Assembly (NCBI GenBank): GCA_025359965.1
Contig: JANYDC010000012.1
Location: forward strand, 1-62,156
Reading direction: 5' to 3'
Length of the DNA stretch: 62,156 nucleotides
DNA from: Pedosphaera sp.
GTDB taxonomy: Bacteria; Verrucomicrobiota; Verrucomicrobiia; Limisphaerales; SXQI01
Part shown: positions 9,601 through 18,685 of the stretch, one piece after another
Layout of the letters: the number at the start of each line of letters is the position of its first letter
How positions within the stretch are numbered: the stretch's first letter is position 1
Made by a program: the position numbers and the translations under genes
Notes under the pieces: model-generated
The model's input: the letters and a program-made list of their open reading frames with translations, nothing else
What the model was told of the DNA's origin: nothing
Database searches by the model: none

Positions 9601-12600
9601 CAAGGTCACTTGGCTGTGGGTCCAGGCCAGATCGAAGGCACGGTCTGCCATGCGCGAGCTTTGATACTTTTCAATGTGCGCCAAAGCTGCTTCCCGACTT
9701 TCAGTGACTCCCACCACGAGATCAACAATGGCACTCTCATGCGCCGCCACAGAAACGGTGCGCCTCAATGAAATGATGGGATCCAGCACGGAGCCGACCG
9801 TGTTCGACAAGGCACCGGTTTGCATCGCGGCGGGATTGGCCAGGGTCCCGCCGCGCCCGATGAATCTGGAGCGGTCAGTCTCACATGAAAGCACGCCCTG
9901 CTTGCCCCCCTGCCCCACCATCAGGTGAAGCAACCAAGGCGGTCTTTCATCCTCTGATCGAGCGCGCCGGGTGCAGAGAAGAGCGGACGATTTTTGAGTA
10001 AACTCCGTTTGAACAAAAAGATTGCTGAAAGCCGGATGCGCCGTGTCGGCGGCAGAGGGCGCAAGGACGACCTCGGCATAACTGGTCAGTTCTATGACCC
10101 TTGTGACGGAGGTGCGGTTGGTGATGGTGATGCGGCGAAGCTCGACATCGTCCTCAGGGGACACGCTGATCTCGGAATGGATGTCGAAGCCGGCATGGTG
10201 CTGGCGAAATTCAGCGCGCGACTGGGTGAAGATGGCCTCATACCCTTTCGTGGCGCACAAGGTGGGTTGGTATGCGGCGGAACAAACATCTCCGGTCGTC
10301 ATGTCGCGCAGATAAACGAAAGTGCCCCAGCAGTCGCGGGTGCCATCCTCCCGCCAGCGGGTAATGGCCAGATCACGCCAGCGGCTGTAGCCACCCCCGG
10401 CGCTGCTGATCACCACGTGGTATCGCCCGTTGGACAGGAGGTGGACCTCCGGCGCTGGGGACGCAGGGTTCGTGAAAACACGCATGACCGCCTCGGCCGG
10501 ACCTGCAATGGTCCTGGCCTCCTCCAATTTCAGATCCTCGGAGAGCAGGCTGGCTGCTGTCTTGGGCACCCGCTCCTGTAACAACAAATCCGAAGCCTTA
10601 AGCAATGGGCAGGCCATAAACCGCCGTTGCATAGGAGAATTATGCAACAGACTGACCAGCGCGAGCAAACTCATGCCCTGATGGTGCGCCATGAAGGATC
10701 GTATGGTGACGCTGGACTCGGCAGGAGGAAGACGGGATGGGGTGTAATCCACCGCCTCATAGAAGCCATAATCACCCCCGCGCCCCTCTGCTTCCAGTCG
10801 TTGCAGGTTTTCGCAGGCCTCGCGCGGCGCAATCATCAGGGCCATGGCAGTGGCATAGGGCGCAATCACCAAGTCGTCGGCCAGACCACGCTTAAAACCG
10901 AGTCCCGGCACGCCAAATGCGCGATACTGGTAGTTCAGGTGAACATCCGTCCGGTTGTAGCCCGACTCGGAAATGCCCCATGGCACTCCGCGCAATTTCC
11001 CGTACTCCATTTGCTGATCCACTGCCGCTTTGCATGTATGGTCCAAAAGAGTGTTCTCGTAGTTGGGCATGACCAACATCGGCATCAGATACTCGAACAT
11101 GGAACCACTCCATGAAACCAAAAGGAGGGTGCTATGGGCGGCAACCAGCAAACGGCCCATGGAAAACCAATGGTCCTGGGGAACCTGACCCAAAGCAATG
11201 GCCACGTAACTGCAAAGTCGCGCCTCTGAAGCAAGCAAATCGTAGAAACTGGCATCACAGCGGCGTTCGGTGATGTTGAACCCGATGGAGAACAAATCCC
11301 TTTTGACGTCAAAGAGAAAAGTGAAATCCATAGCGGCCAATTCGTCCGATTGTGCGGCCAGGGTTTCAAGAGCGCGAATACGCTCCCGGGCATTTTCCCC
11401 GGCTTCATGAAGGCATATCTGCCAGTCCTCCACGCACTTCACTTCCTGATCCGGGGATGAGCCGGTGCCTGCGCAAAAATTCGTAAGCGCTTCCTCATTA
11501 AGAGAACCCAGCAATTGATCCAGCTGGGATACGGCGCGAAGAGTGGGAAACCTGTCCAGTTGGTCGAGCTTCTCGGCAAGCTCACCTGACGCGCGGACCA
11601 AGCTGTCGGGAATTCGCAACCAAGGCGCGAGAGCAAGCAGGTCATCCAAATGGTCCTGACAATTCTGCTTTAAAGTCTGGCCCCACTCATTGGGACCGAT
11701 GTCACCGCCTTGCAGTGTGAGGGCGATTTGGGCCGTCTGATCAGTCACTCGTTGCAAGACGGTGAATGCAGCGCGAAGGGTGGGCGTGGCTTTTGCCAAT
11801 TCAGCCTCCAATTGTGAAAGAGCCCCGTTCCTTCCCACCAGAGCCCTCAGCACACCTGCTGTGTCGCGCAACCCCTCGAAAATTTGTGGGGTAAATATGG
11901 GTTCATTGACCAATTCCCTCAGCCCAGCGCCTAGGGTTAGTAAGTGCCCGGCGAGATTGCCGCTGTCGACGCTTGAGATATAGAATGGTAGGAGAGGTTG
12001 AAGGGTACGGGTGTCGTACCAATTATGAAAGTGCCCTCGATATCGCTCAAGGCGCAGCATGGTGGCAAGTGTGGATCGGGTTCGCCGGATCAAACCACCC
12101 GCCGATAGGTATCCAAAATCCCTCGCGGCGAGATTGGCCAGCAAAGAAAGCCCCATGTTGGTGGGCGAAGTCCTTGAAGCAATGGTTGGCGAAGGAATTT
12201 CCTGAATATTATCCGGCGGAAGCCAGTTTTCCTGCGCTGTTACGAATGTCTCAAAAAAGTGCCACGTCCTGCGGGAGGTATGCCTGAGAAACGTCAATTG
12301 ACCCGCCGATAAATCCGGCGCAGGGGATTCAAGCGGCTGGCTGATCCACCAGGCGATCCAAGGGGCGCCGAGCCAGACGATGAGGATAGGCATAGCAAGG
12401 GAAAGCTGGCCTGGCTGCGTCATCGCCAGAAAGATTCCGACTGCCAAGGCCACCGCCGGAGCGATCCACATGGTCGCATAAAAGGCAGGTAAGTTTGCTC
12501 GCAAGGTCCGCTCGGAATCACTCGAAGTCTGCCATTCGAGAAGATGCTTGTGCGTCACCATCAGTCGCAAGAGAGTTTTGCTGATGGCATCAAGACTTAC

Positions 12601-15324
12601 GAAGGCATCGTAAGGCAAAAAAGCCAGAGTTAAAAAAACCTGGGCGAGCTGACGACTGCTTGTTGCGGCAACATCCCTCAAATGCATCTGAAGCGGCAAA
12701 TCGGAAGGTTTTCGCAAAATGCTGACGAGAGCAGCCAGAAGGGGGGGAAGCATGATCAGGCCGAGGACCAGAACCAATCCGCAGCCCCCCGATCCGGGAA
12801 GGAAGGCCCATCCACAAAGCATGAGCGCCATGAGCGCCAGGGGAACGAGGCTTCGCCGCAGGTTGTCGAAAATTTTCCACTGCGAAAGAGCTGAAAGCGG
12901 ATTCTCGATCCGACGGGCGTCCGAGCCGGGAACACGCGGCAGCAACCATTGCGTAATCTGCCAATCGCCACGAATCCAGCGATGGCGTCTATTCATGTCA
13001 ACGTTGTAGCGCGAGGGAAATTCCTCGTAGAATTCCACATCGCTGACCAGCGCCGAGCGGGCATGGCAGGCCTCCAGCAGGTCATGGCTTAAAATGGTGT
13101 TTTCCGGGAAGCGCCCGCTCATGGCCCTCTGAAAGGCATCAATGTCATAGATACCCTTTCCGATAAAAGAGCCTTCACAGAAGACGTCCTGATACACGTC
13201 TGAAACCTCCCGTGTGTAGGGATCGATGCCTGCATCACCCGCAAACAAGCGGACGAACCAGGACCTCCGGGCGCTGGGCAAGCTAACACCCACCCGCGGC
13301 TGTAGAATACCGTAGCCCTCGGAGACGATGCCGCGCACGGCGTCGAACTCTGGACGGTTCAGCGGATGGGCCATCGTACCGACAAGCCGACGTGCGGCAT
13401 CGCGAGGCAATTGCGTGTCAGTGTCGAGCGTGATGACATATTTGATCAACTGGAGGATCGATGTATCCCCCACAATCTCGGCGAAACACGTTCTGGAACC
13501 GCCGCGCAACAGCGCGTTAAACTCGGTAAGTTTACCCCGCTTGCGTTCGTATCCCATCCAGGTTCCCTCACTCTGGTTCCAACGGCGCGGGCGGTGAAAC
13601 AGGAAAAACAGATCATTTCCATGAGCCAAGTATTTTTGATTGAGCATCCCTATCCCGGCCTTCGCCCGTTCAAGCAGCATTTGATCTCCCGGCTGGGTCT
13701 CTTCAGGCGCGTCGCGAAAATCGGTCAGCAGCGCGAAGTATAAATTGGGATCCCGATTGGCGAGATGGTGAATCTCGAGGGCTTCAATCAGGCGATCAAC
13801 CCCCTGTTCGCTTGTGAGCATGGTGGGGACCACCACTATGGTGCGGCAATCTGAAGCGATGCCGGACGAAAAATCCAAGCGCGGCAGCAGTTTCGGCCTG
13901 ACGAGGAGAGTGGAGAGCCAATTCATCAGTGCCACAGCCAACTGGCTGGAGCAGAGGAGGAAAACAAGAGTTAAGGCTACGAGCTTCCATCCCTGCAACT
14001 CCAAGGCTGATGCCTCCTGCACAAATGCAAAAGTGCTTAGGGCGGTTATCGCAGCGATGCCGCCAGCGTAGAAGCCCAGCGGAAAATGGTTGATGACTCT
14101 CTCGAGCATGGTGCGCCAGGGCCATCGCACCTTCACAAGGCGTGCCAGCGTGGACCGGCCCTTATCAATCAAGTAGTAGCCGACGTGGGATGTGCGGACC
14201 TGCGCCCCATTGGACAAGGGGCTTTCACTGGCCAACCGGATGGCCAGCAGTGTCACCTCCTCCTCAGTGAGCGGGCTGTTCCTTGCAAAAAACTCGATTG
14301 AGTGGCGGTAACGATCCCGCGTTGAAAAATCCATCAGGCCGTATATTCCGGCAGGATCGGTGTGAAGTATTTTCTCAACCAGACTCAATTCTTCCACGAA
14401 TTCTTTCCAATCCGTGGCGCTCAAAAAACGAAGACTGGCAATGCTATGACTGACTGAAACCTGATCCGCCGCCTGACTTTGACTTTCCAGATGAATCATC
14501 TGCTCAATGGACAAGCCCTGACCCGCAAGGCGTTGCTCAATCCAGCCTCGGGCGAGGTGCAGGACCGGACTTTGTCGGGATAAGCGCTGACAAAACTCCG
14601 CCACGAAGGAACTGGAGACAGGCATATCAGACTTGGCCATATCCGCCACCACCACCACAAGATGGGATGGATTTGTCTCAGCCATGCCCTGCAACCGATC
14701 GACCCACACATCCGCAAGGTCACGGTGCTCACGCGCGATGCTGAGCCGAGTGGTGACTCGCTGGAGATTTTCGATCAACCCCAAACGCAACATAATGGGG
14801 ATGGCCCAAAGCTCCCCAAGCCTCAAGGATGCCACTGTTTGATAAGCAGAAATGAAGGCACGGAGTGCATCGGCATCAATTTGTGCGTCCACATGCGATA
14901 TCAATTCAAGTACGACATCATAAACGCGCGGAAGTCCGGCGGAGGCGGTGTTGAGGAGCCTGGGCAATTCACGGCTGTAGCCATGGGGCAAATGGCGCTT
15001 GGCCATGTGAATTTGCTCCTCAATGAGATGAAAATTATCGAGTAACCATTCGGCAGCGGGTGTTACTTTTCTATTCTCCCCTATGTCCAGTGTGGCACGG
15101 TTAAAAGTCCTAAGTATTTGCTCATTCTGCCCCAAACGGGCAAGCAGGTAGTTTGAGCCCTCACTTGTGACTACTTTATGGAGCGAAGCCAGAGCTTTGG
15201 CGTGGCTTGCCAATTGTTCCACACTAAAAAGCTCCGCGCGCAAAGGTGCTTCGCTCTCGATTGGTCGTGGGTGCAAATGGTCTGCCACCCAATTTTGAAG
15301 GCCCACTGGAAGCGTCCGCATCAT
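6601..15324 (-). CDS. ndvB: Cyclic beta-1,2-glucan synthase (GT84-GH94, NdvB/ChvB type)
   Basis: A 2907-residue inner-membrane enzyme predicted to build, trim and cyclise beta-1,2-glucan from UDP-glucose, giving osmoregulated periplasmic glucan. Seen in order: an N-terminal soluble region with the family-typical LFSVEQL start; membrane segments near residues 420-490; a GT84 glycosyltransferase with DTDTQLP (DxD) near 631 and HRWIRGDW (the x-x-x-RW acceptor motif) near 781; more membrane segments around 830-1010; a glucoamylase-like central region (about 1050-1560) corresponding to the transglycosylation part; two GH94-associated sugar-binding regions; and a C-terminal GH94 phosphorylase domain with GDWNDG near 2580, holding the general acid Asp. 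The length matches the family. It is transcribed away from the response regulator at 15573. A short frame ends 4 bases upstream, and its significance is unclear. Confidence 0.95.
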   Translation of the reverse strand: MMRTLPVGLQNWVADHLHPRPIESEAPLRAELFSVEQLASHAKALASLHKVVTSEGSNYLLARLGQNEQILRTFNRATLDIGENRKVTPAAEWLLDNFHLIEEQIHMAKRHLPHGYSRELPRLLNTASAGLPRVYDVVLELISHVDAQIDADALRAFISAYQTVASLRLGELWAIPIMLRLGLIENLQRVTTRLSIAREHRDLADVWVDRLQGMAETNPSHLVVVVADMAKSDMPVSSSFVAEFCQRLSRQSPVLHLARGWIEQRLAGQGLSIEQMIHLESQSQAADQVSVSHSIASLRFLSATDWKEFVEELSLVEKILHTDPAGIYGLMDFSTRDRYRHSIEFFARNSPLTEEEVTLLAIRLASESPLSNGAQVRTSHVGYYLIDKGRSTLARLVKVRWPWRTMLERVINHFPLGFYAGGIAAITALSTFAFVQEASALELQGWKLVALTLVFLLCSSQLAVALMNWLSTLLVRPKLLPRLDFSSGIASDCRTIVVVPTMLTSEQGVDRLIEALEIHHLANRDPNLYFALLTDFRDAPEETQPGDQMLLERAKAGIGMLNQKYLAHGNDLFFLFHRPRRWNQSEGTWMGYERKRGKLTEFNALLRGGSRTCFAEIVGDTSILQLIKYVITLDTDTQLPRDAARRLVGTMAHPLNRPEFDAVRGIVSEGYGILQPRVGVSLPSARRSWFVRLFAGDAGIDPYTREVSDVYQDVFCEGSFIGKGIYDIDAFQRAMSGRFPENTILSHDLLEACHARSALVSDVEFYEEFPSRYNVDMNRRHRWIRGDWQITQWLLPRVPGSDARRIENPLSALSQWKIFDNLRRSLVPLALMALMLCGWAFLPGSGGCGLVLVLGLIMLPPLLAALVSILRKPSDLPLQMHLRDVAATSSRQLAQVFLTLAFLPYDAFVSLDAISKTLLRLMVTHKHLLEWQTSSDSERTLRANLPAFYATMWIAPAVALAVGIFLAMTQPGQLSLAMPILIVWLGAPWIAWWISQPLESPAPDLSAGQLTFLRHTSRRTWHFFETFVTAQENWLPPDNIQEIPSPTIASRTSPTNMGLSLLANLAARDFGYLSAGGLIRRTRSTLATMLRLERYRGHFHNWYDTRTLQPLLPFYISSVDSGNLAGHLLTLGAGLRELVNEPIFTPQIFEGLRDTAGVLRALVGRNGALSQLEAELAKATPTLRAAFTVLQRVTDQTAQIALTLQGGDIGPNEWGQTLKQNCQDHLDDLLALAPWLRIPDSLVRASGELAEKLDQLDRFPTLRAVSQLDQLLGSLNEEALTNFCAGTGSSPDQEVKCVEDWQICLHEAGENARERIRALETLAAQSDELAAMDFTFLFDVKRDLFSIGFNITERRCDASFYDLLASEARLCSYVAIALGQVPQDHWFSMGRLLVAAHSTLLLVSWSGSMFEYLMPMLVMPNYENTLLDHTCKAAVDQQMEYGKLRGVPWGISESGYNRTDVHLNYQYRAFGVPGLGFKRGLADDLVIAPYATAMALMIAPREACENLQRLEAEGRGGDYGFYEAVDYTPSRLPPAESSVTIRSFMAHHQGMSLLALVSLLHNSPMQRRFMACPLLKASDLLLQERVPKTAASLLSEDLKLEEARTIAGPAEAVMRVFTNPASPAPEVHLLSNGRYHVVISSAGGGYSRWRDLAITRWREDGTRDCWGTFVYLRDMTTGDVCSAAYQPTLCATKGYEAIFTQSRAEFRQHHAGFDIHSEISVSPEDDVELRRITITNRTSVTRVIELTSYAEVVLAPSAADTAHPAFSNLFVQTEFTQKSSALLCTRRARSEDERPPWLLHLMVGQGGKQGVLSCETDRSRFIGRGGTLANPAAMQTGALSNTVGSVLDPIISLRRTVSVAAHESAIVDLVVGVTESREAALAHIEKYQSSRMADRAFDLAWTHSQVTLHHLDATEAEAQLYGRLAGALIYADSARRANSMVLLNNRRGQNGLWSYGISGDSPIILLRISDSEKIEIVRQLIQAHSYWRMKGLTVDLVILNEDVSVYRQSLHDQITSLISSGIEAQMLDKPGGIFVRRLEQIPNDDRVLLQAAARIVLDDEKGSLLEQLAHRSVMDTVASELIPTRSKSVDWSFPPLPPRELIFANGLGGFTRDGHEYVIMLKAGQMTPAPWVNVLANPYFGTVVSESGSAYTWVENAHEFRLTPWNNDPVQDTSGEAFYIRDEQTGQFWSPTPLPARGATPYVVRHGFGYTVFEHTESGIASELWVYVAMDAPVKFMVLKVRNVSGRPRRLSVTGYWEWVLGDLRHKSLLHVQTEVDLKTGSLLALNHYNTEFPDRIVFLDVNDETRTLTGDRKEFIGRNGTLSQPAALKRSRLSGKVGAGLDPCGALQVAFNLADGQDRETSFRLGVGRGAADVQNLIRRFRRADASKAALEGVWSYWNRTLGTVNVDTPDSAVNVLANGWLLYQNLSCRLWGRTGFYQSGGAYGFRDQLQDSMALVHAEPALTREHLLRAAAHQFREGDVQHWWHPPAGRGVRTHFSDDFLWLPYVTCRYVSCVADTGVLDEKVPFLEARPVKPDEEAYYDLPSLSEESATLYQHCVRSIERGLKFGEHGLPLMGCGDWNDGMNMVGREGRGESVWLAFFLYDVLMQFGELARSRSDNLFADRCVMQARLLQQNIERHAWDGQWYLRAYFDSGLPLGSHSNQECQIDSLPQSWSVLSGAGDPYRSRQAMKAVDERLVRRDARIIQLFDPPFDKSSLSPGYVKGYIPGVRENGGQYTHGAIWMAMACAKMGQSERAWELFSLLNPIHHSSTPQRVATYKVEPYVIAADVYGVAPHTGRGGWTWYTGSAGWMYRLLVETLLGVHLEGDHLRLTPQLPKSWNQYKIHYRYRRTIYHITITRHGSDCTDEDELVLDGTPLEYNTVPLVDDLSEHSVELKLCNRDKPPEP

Positions 15325-15572
15325 TTTCTTAATCCCTGTCCCATTTTTGCCCCACTGTCGTCACCGCCGCATGGGACGCTTCGTAGGCGAGGAACGCACT
15401 CCGAAGCGACTCTCCACACGACAGCGCCAGTTCGGTCCAAGATGTTGGACTTGCCGGCAGAACCATGACATGGGGTGTTGTACCCATTGGAGTCGCACGT
15501 GGGCGCACAACTCGCAGGATTGAGTTTTTCAAATAGCAGAATGAGGTAAATCGAGTAGGATGAGTGCTGATT

Positions 15573-16208
15573 ATGAAGTCACGAATGATCAAAGTGTGCA
15601 TTGTGGAGGACGACAATGGAGTGCGCGAAAGTCTGGCGGGGCTGGTCAGCCGTGAACAAGGGTTTGACTGTCTCAGCAGTTATAGGACGGCCGAGGAAGC
15701 ACTGGACGATGTGCCAAAAAGGCACCCCGACGTGGTTTTGATGGATATCAATCTCCCGGGGATGAGCGGCATCGAGTGCGTGGGACGAATTAAAAACAAA
15801 CTTCCCGCCATACAGGTAGTGATGCTGACGGTGTATGAGGATACGGACCAAATTTTTAAGGCACTCGCCTCGGGCGCATCAGGTTACATGCTAAAATCGA
15901 CCCCGCCTGAAGAGATTTTGGAGGCGGTACGAAGTGTGTATGGAGGCGGTTCACCCATGACGCCCCATATTGCACGGAAAGTGGTGCAATCCTTCAGTGC
16001 TCCAGCTCCGTCCCCCAAAGCCCCGGATGGGCTTTCGCCGCGTGAACAGGAAGTGCTGGAGCTGCTCTCGCATGGTTTTCTTTACAAGGAAATCGCTGAC
16101 AAGCTGCAAATTTCCTTCGAGACGGTTCACACTTATATCCGCCGTATCTACGAAAAATTGCACGTCCGATCACGCACTGAGGCAGTGGCGAAGTATCTCC
16201 GCACGTGA
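15573..16208 (+). CDS. LuxR/NarL-family response regulator
   Basis: A 211-residue two-component regulator. The N-terminal receiver domain has the acidic pair EDD at its start, the phospho-acceptor in LMDINLPG (Asp58 from ATG 15573), the conserved Thr in MLTVYE and Lys in MLKSTPP. The C-terminal LuxR-type helix-turn-helix covers about residues 148-205, with LSPREQEVLELL and a recognition helix followed by VRSRTEAV. ATG 15573 is preferred to GTG 15564 because an AGGA stretch lies about 12 bases upstream. No histidine kinase is adjacent, so it is an orphan here. It is divergent from the glucan synthase gene with a ~250-base intergenic region, making that gene a plausible but unproven target. Confidence 0.93.
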   Translation: MKSRMIKVCIVEDDNGVRESLAGLVSREQGFDCLSSYRTAEEALDDVPKRHPDVVLMDINLPGMSGIECVGRIKNKLPAIQVVMLTVYEDTDQIFKALASGASGYMLKSTPPEEILEAVRSVYGGGSPMTPHIARKVVQSFSAPAPSPKAPDGLSPREQEVLELLSHGFLYKEIADKLQISFETVHTYIRRIYEKLHVRSRTEAVAKYLRT

Positions 16209-16267
16209 GCCTATCCATTTCAGACTGTTAAGGTTCGGAGCCATTTCTTACGATAGCAAAGAATTAA

Positions 16268-17257
16268 ATGAACATTGTCCATCAGCCCTTAGAACTTATG
16301 AAAGCTTGGTCGGTATGGATTGCCATGCTCTGCTGTCTATTCGTCACTAACGCTTCGGCTGAAGCGACTTATGCGGAGAGACTTGGTTGGAAATCCGACG
16401 ACACAGTCTTGGTGATCGAATTGGCCGAAGGCGGCATGAGCCATGCGGTGAATCGCGGGATCACTGAGGTTTTGGACAAAGGCGAGTCCGCATCAATCGC
16501 AACCATGATGACCGGTCCGTGGCTGCCGAGCCTGATGCGTTATACTCGAACCAAAACCTCGCTGGATATCGGGGTGGAGCTGACGCTGAACTCAGAATAC
16601 GAGGCCTACCGTTGGGGGCCCGTCAGCGGCAGGTTTAAAGTTCCGAGTCTGGTGGATGAACAGGGCTATTTGTGGAAATCAACGGCATTGTTGGCGGCCA
16701 AAGCGACCCCGGATGATGTTGAAGCAGAGATAAGGGCTCAAATCGAAAGAGCTGAGGCGATGGGAATCAACATAACCCACCTCGTCTCCCATTTGTCTGC
16801 CTTGTTCGCCAAGGAGGAATTTTTTGAGCGTTACCTAAAGGTAGCCGTGGAAAAACAGATCCCTGTGCTGCTGCCGGCCGGCCTTGCGACTCACGCGAAC
16901 ATTGAAAACACCAATTTGGTAAAAATGGTTAAGGAACACGCCACTAGAATCTGGAACTCAGGCCTTCCACTGGTGGATGATATGCACACCGCCTCCGCCC
17001 AGTGGGAAGCGGGACAGAAAAAGCTCAAATTCATTAGCATGCTGCACATCCTCCGGCCGGGGCTGACCGTCATGGTGCTCAACCCAGCCATCCCTACGGA
17101 TGAATTTAATTTTATCGCGCCCAACGGGCGCTCACGGCTGGCTGATGCCATGGCCATGCAGGATATTGAGTTGAAAAGAGTGATCGAAAGCCGCGGCATC
17201 ATCATGACCAACTGGAAGGAGATCAAGGAACGCCGCGCCAAAGCAGGTAAATTGTAG
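16268..17257 (+). CDS. ChbG/YdjC-like deacetylase homologue with altered active site
   Basis: A 329-residue protein, or 319 residues if started at ATG 16298, which gives a cleaner signal peptide (MKAWSVWIAMLCCLFVTNASA). The fold follows the YdjC/ChbG carbohydrate deacetylase family: GMSHAVNRGI after the first strand, a YRWGP segment, VPSLVDEQGYLW, then EAEIRAQIERA. The expected catalytic and metal-binding positions are altered. The usual ADDxG is ELAEGG (residues 51-56), the usual V-H-L is VEL (Glu104), and THLDSH is THLVSH (Val173, with His175 kept). The family normally removes acetyl groups from chitooligosaccharides. This copy may be inactive or have a new role, and export is also unusual for the family. 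It ends one base from the convergent gene that follows. Confidence 0.85.
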   Translation: MNIVHQPLELMKAWSVWIAMLCCLFVTNASAEATYAERLGWKSDDTVLVIELAEGGMSHAVNRGITEVLDKGESASIATMMTGPWLPSLMRYTRTKTSLDIGVELTLNSEYEAYRWGPVSGRFKVPSLVDEQGYLWKSTALLAAKATPDDVEAEIRAQIERAEAMGINITHLVSHLSALFAKEEFFERYLKVAVEKQIPVLLPAGLATHANIENTNLVKMVKEHATRIWNSGLPLVDDMHTASAQWEAGQKKLKFISMLHILRPGLTVMVLNPAIPTDEFNFIAPNGRSRLADAMAMQDIELKRVIESRGIIMTNWKEIKERRAKAGKL

Positions 17258-17258
17258 G

Positions 17259-18575
17259 TTACTTGGGCAGGGCAAGCCGAATTTCCATTCCCTCGCGCGC
17301 GGCCTCAATGATGATGGAGGATTGCATAGTGGTGGCAAGGGCTCGAGCCCCTGCCAGCATTTGGGCAATCTTGGCGTCCGTGTGGTCAGGATCGTGATGG
17401 AAAAGGAAAAGTCTTCGGACATTCGCGCGAACAGCCAGATCCACGACATCATCCACACAGCTGTGACCCCAGCCCGCGTGTGTCGCGTATTCTGTGGCAT
17501 CGTACTGGGCATCCATCATGGCGACCTCGGCATCACGCAGAAAATCAAGCAGTCGCTGATCCCGCTCCTCCATGAAATTGCTGGCCTCAGTAGTCGCGCC
17601 GCCGGCCTCGCTCTTCCGGGGCAGCAGCTCGTTGTCAGGCATATACACCACACACCCGCTGCGCGTGTTGAGGCGGTAGCCTGCGCAAACCCCGGGATGA
17701 TTCATAAAACTCGCGAGGACGGGTAGTGTTCCCACCTTAAAATCGAGGTCGCGCAATTCATGGATGGCCAAATGCCCGGGCATCTGCTGCATGGAGATTG
17801 GGAAATAAGGGCTCTCCATCTGGCTGGCCAGAGTGGCTTCCAACCCGCGGCGCGCACCTTCGAAGGCCATTAAATGAACCTCGTTGCTGGGGTAATAGGC
17901 GGGAACGAAAAACGGAAAACCCTGAATGTGGTCCCAGTGGGTATGACTGATCAGGATGGTGACACGAAAGGGTCTGCTCCCAAATTCCTGCTGCAACGAC
18001 AGCCCAAGGGAACGGATGCCCGTGCCGGCATCAAGAATTACCAACTCCCCATCGGCCCGAACCTCGACGCAGGATGTGTTCCCCCCATAAAATAAAGTGC
18101 CGGGACCAGGGGTGGAAATCGATCCGCGAACGCCCCAGAATCTAACCACTGTGCCCGAATGAGGGTCCAGCAAGGGGGTTTCCAATCCAGATTCGACCGG
18201 TGGATTGACCAGGCTTGTGATGCGCTCAAGCATCGCCACCAAATCATCGGCGCGGATAGGTTTGGTGATGTACTCATCGGCACCGGCCTCGAAGGCATTG
18301 AGACGGTCCGTGGCGTAGGCACTGCCGGTCGTGACCACAATTTTTGTATTGCTGCGCGGCCCCATTTGCGCTCGCAACGTCCGACAAACCTGAAAGCCGT
18401 TGCAACGCGGCATCAGGAGGTCGCACATGACGACATCCGGCTTTTTTTGCAGTGCCAGCGCAATGCCCTCTTCACCATCCTGAGCCTCAAAAACCTCCCA
18501 GCCATGCGTGGCAAGCAAGCTGGTAAGGAGACGACGGAAGCCGTGCTCGTCATCGATCAGAACGACAGTTTTCAT
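17259..18575 (-). CDS. Response regulator receiver fused to metallo-beta-lactamase-fold hydrolase
   Basis: A 438-residue fusion. Residues 1-120 form a CheY-like receiver starting MKTVVLIDDEHGFR, with the phospho-acceptor Asp52 in MCDLLMPR, Thr in VTTGSAY and Lys in YITKPI. After a short linker, residues ~140-430 form an MBL-fold domain: RFWGVRGSISTPGPGT, HTHWDHIQG (near residue 212), MDAQYD, GWGHSCVDD and LFLFHHDPDH. These are the metal ligands and the strand pattern of the class related to 3',5'-cyclic-nucleotide phosphodiesterases and RNase Z-like hydrolases. The substrate is unknown. ATG 18575 is chosen because it begins the receiver strand directly. The likely arrangement is phosphorylation-controlled hydrolase activity. 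Confidence 0.92.
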   Translation of the reverse strand: MKTVVLIDDEHGFRRLLTSLLATHGWEVFEAQDGEEGIALALQKKPDVVMCDLLMPRCNGFQVCRTLRAQMGPRSNTKIVVTTGSAYATDRLNAFEAGADEYITKPIRADDLVAMLERITSLVNPPVESGLETPLLDPHSGTVVRFWGVRGSISTPGPGTLFYGGNTSCVEVRADGELVILDAGTGIRSLGLSLQQEFGSRPFRVTILISHTHWDHIQGFPFFVPAYYPSNEVHLMAFEGARRGLEATLASQMESPYFPISMQQMPGHLAIHELRDLDFKVGTLPVLASFMNHPGVCAGYRLNTRSGCVVYMPDNELLPRKSEAGGATTEASNFMEERDQRLLDFLRDAEVAMMDAQYDATEYATHAGWGHSCVDDVVDLAVRANVRRLFLFHHDPDHTDAKIAQMLAGARALATTMQSSIIIEAAREGMEIRLALPK

Positions 18576-18685
18576 TTCGTGATGCCTCCAGAATCTCAAC
18601 TTTGGGGAAAGGACACAATGGCGAAATGGCCAAGCAAAGGATTGATTTGGGCAGTTGCATCCTGCACCGTCGTAAGACGCAACGA

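Noticed and set aside
15329..15487. 52-codon minus-strand frame ending 4 bases before the glucan synthase start
   Set aside because: Position is suggestive of a leader or small cotranscribed gene, but no feature or ribosome-binding site supports it; a longer version would overlap the response regulator gene.
18602..18685. N-terminal extension of lptB from an earlier start
   Set aside because: The 28 added residues have no counterpart in LptB proteins; ATG 18686 gives the normal N-terminus.
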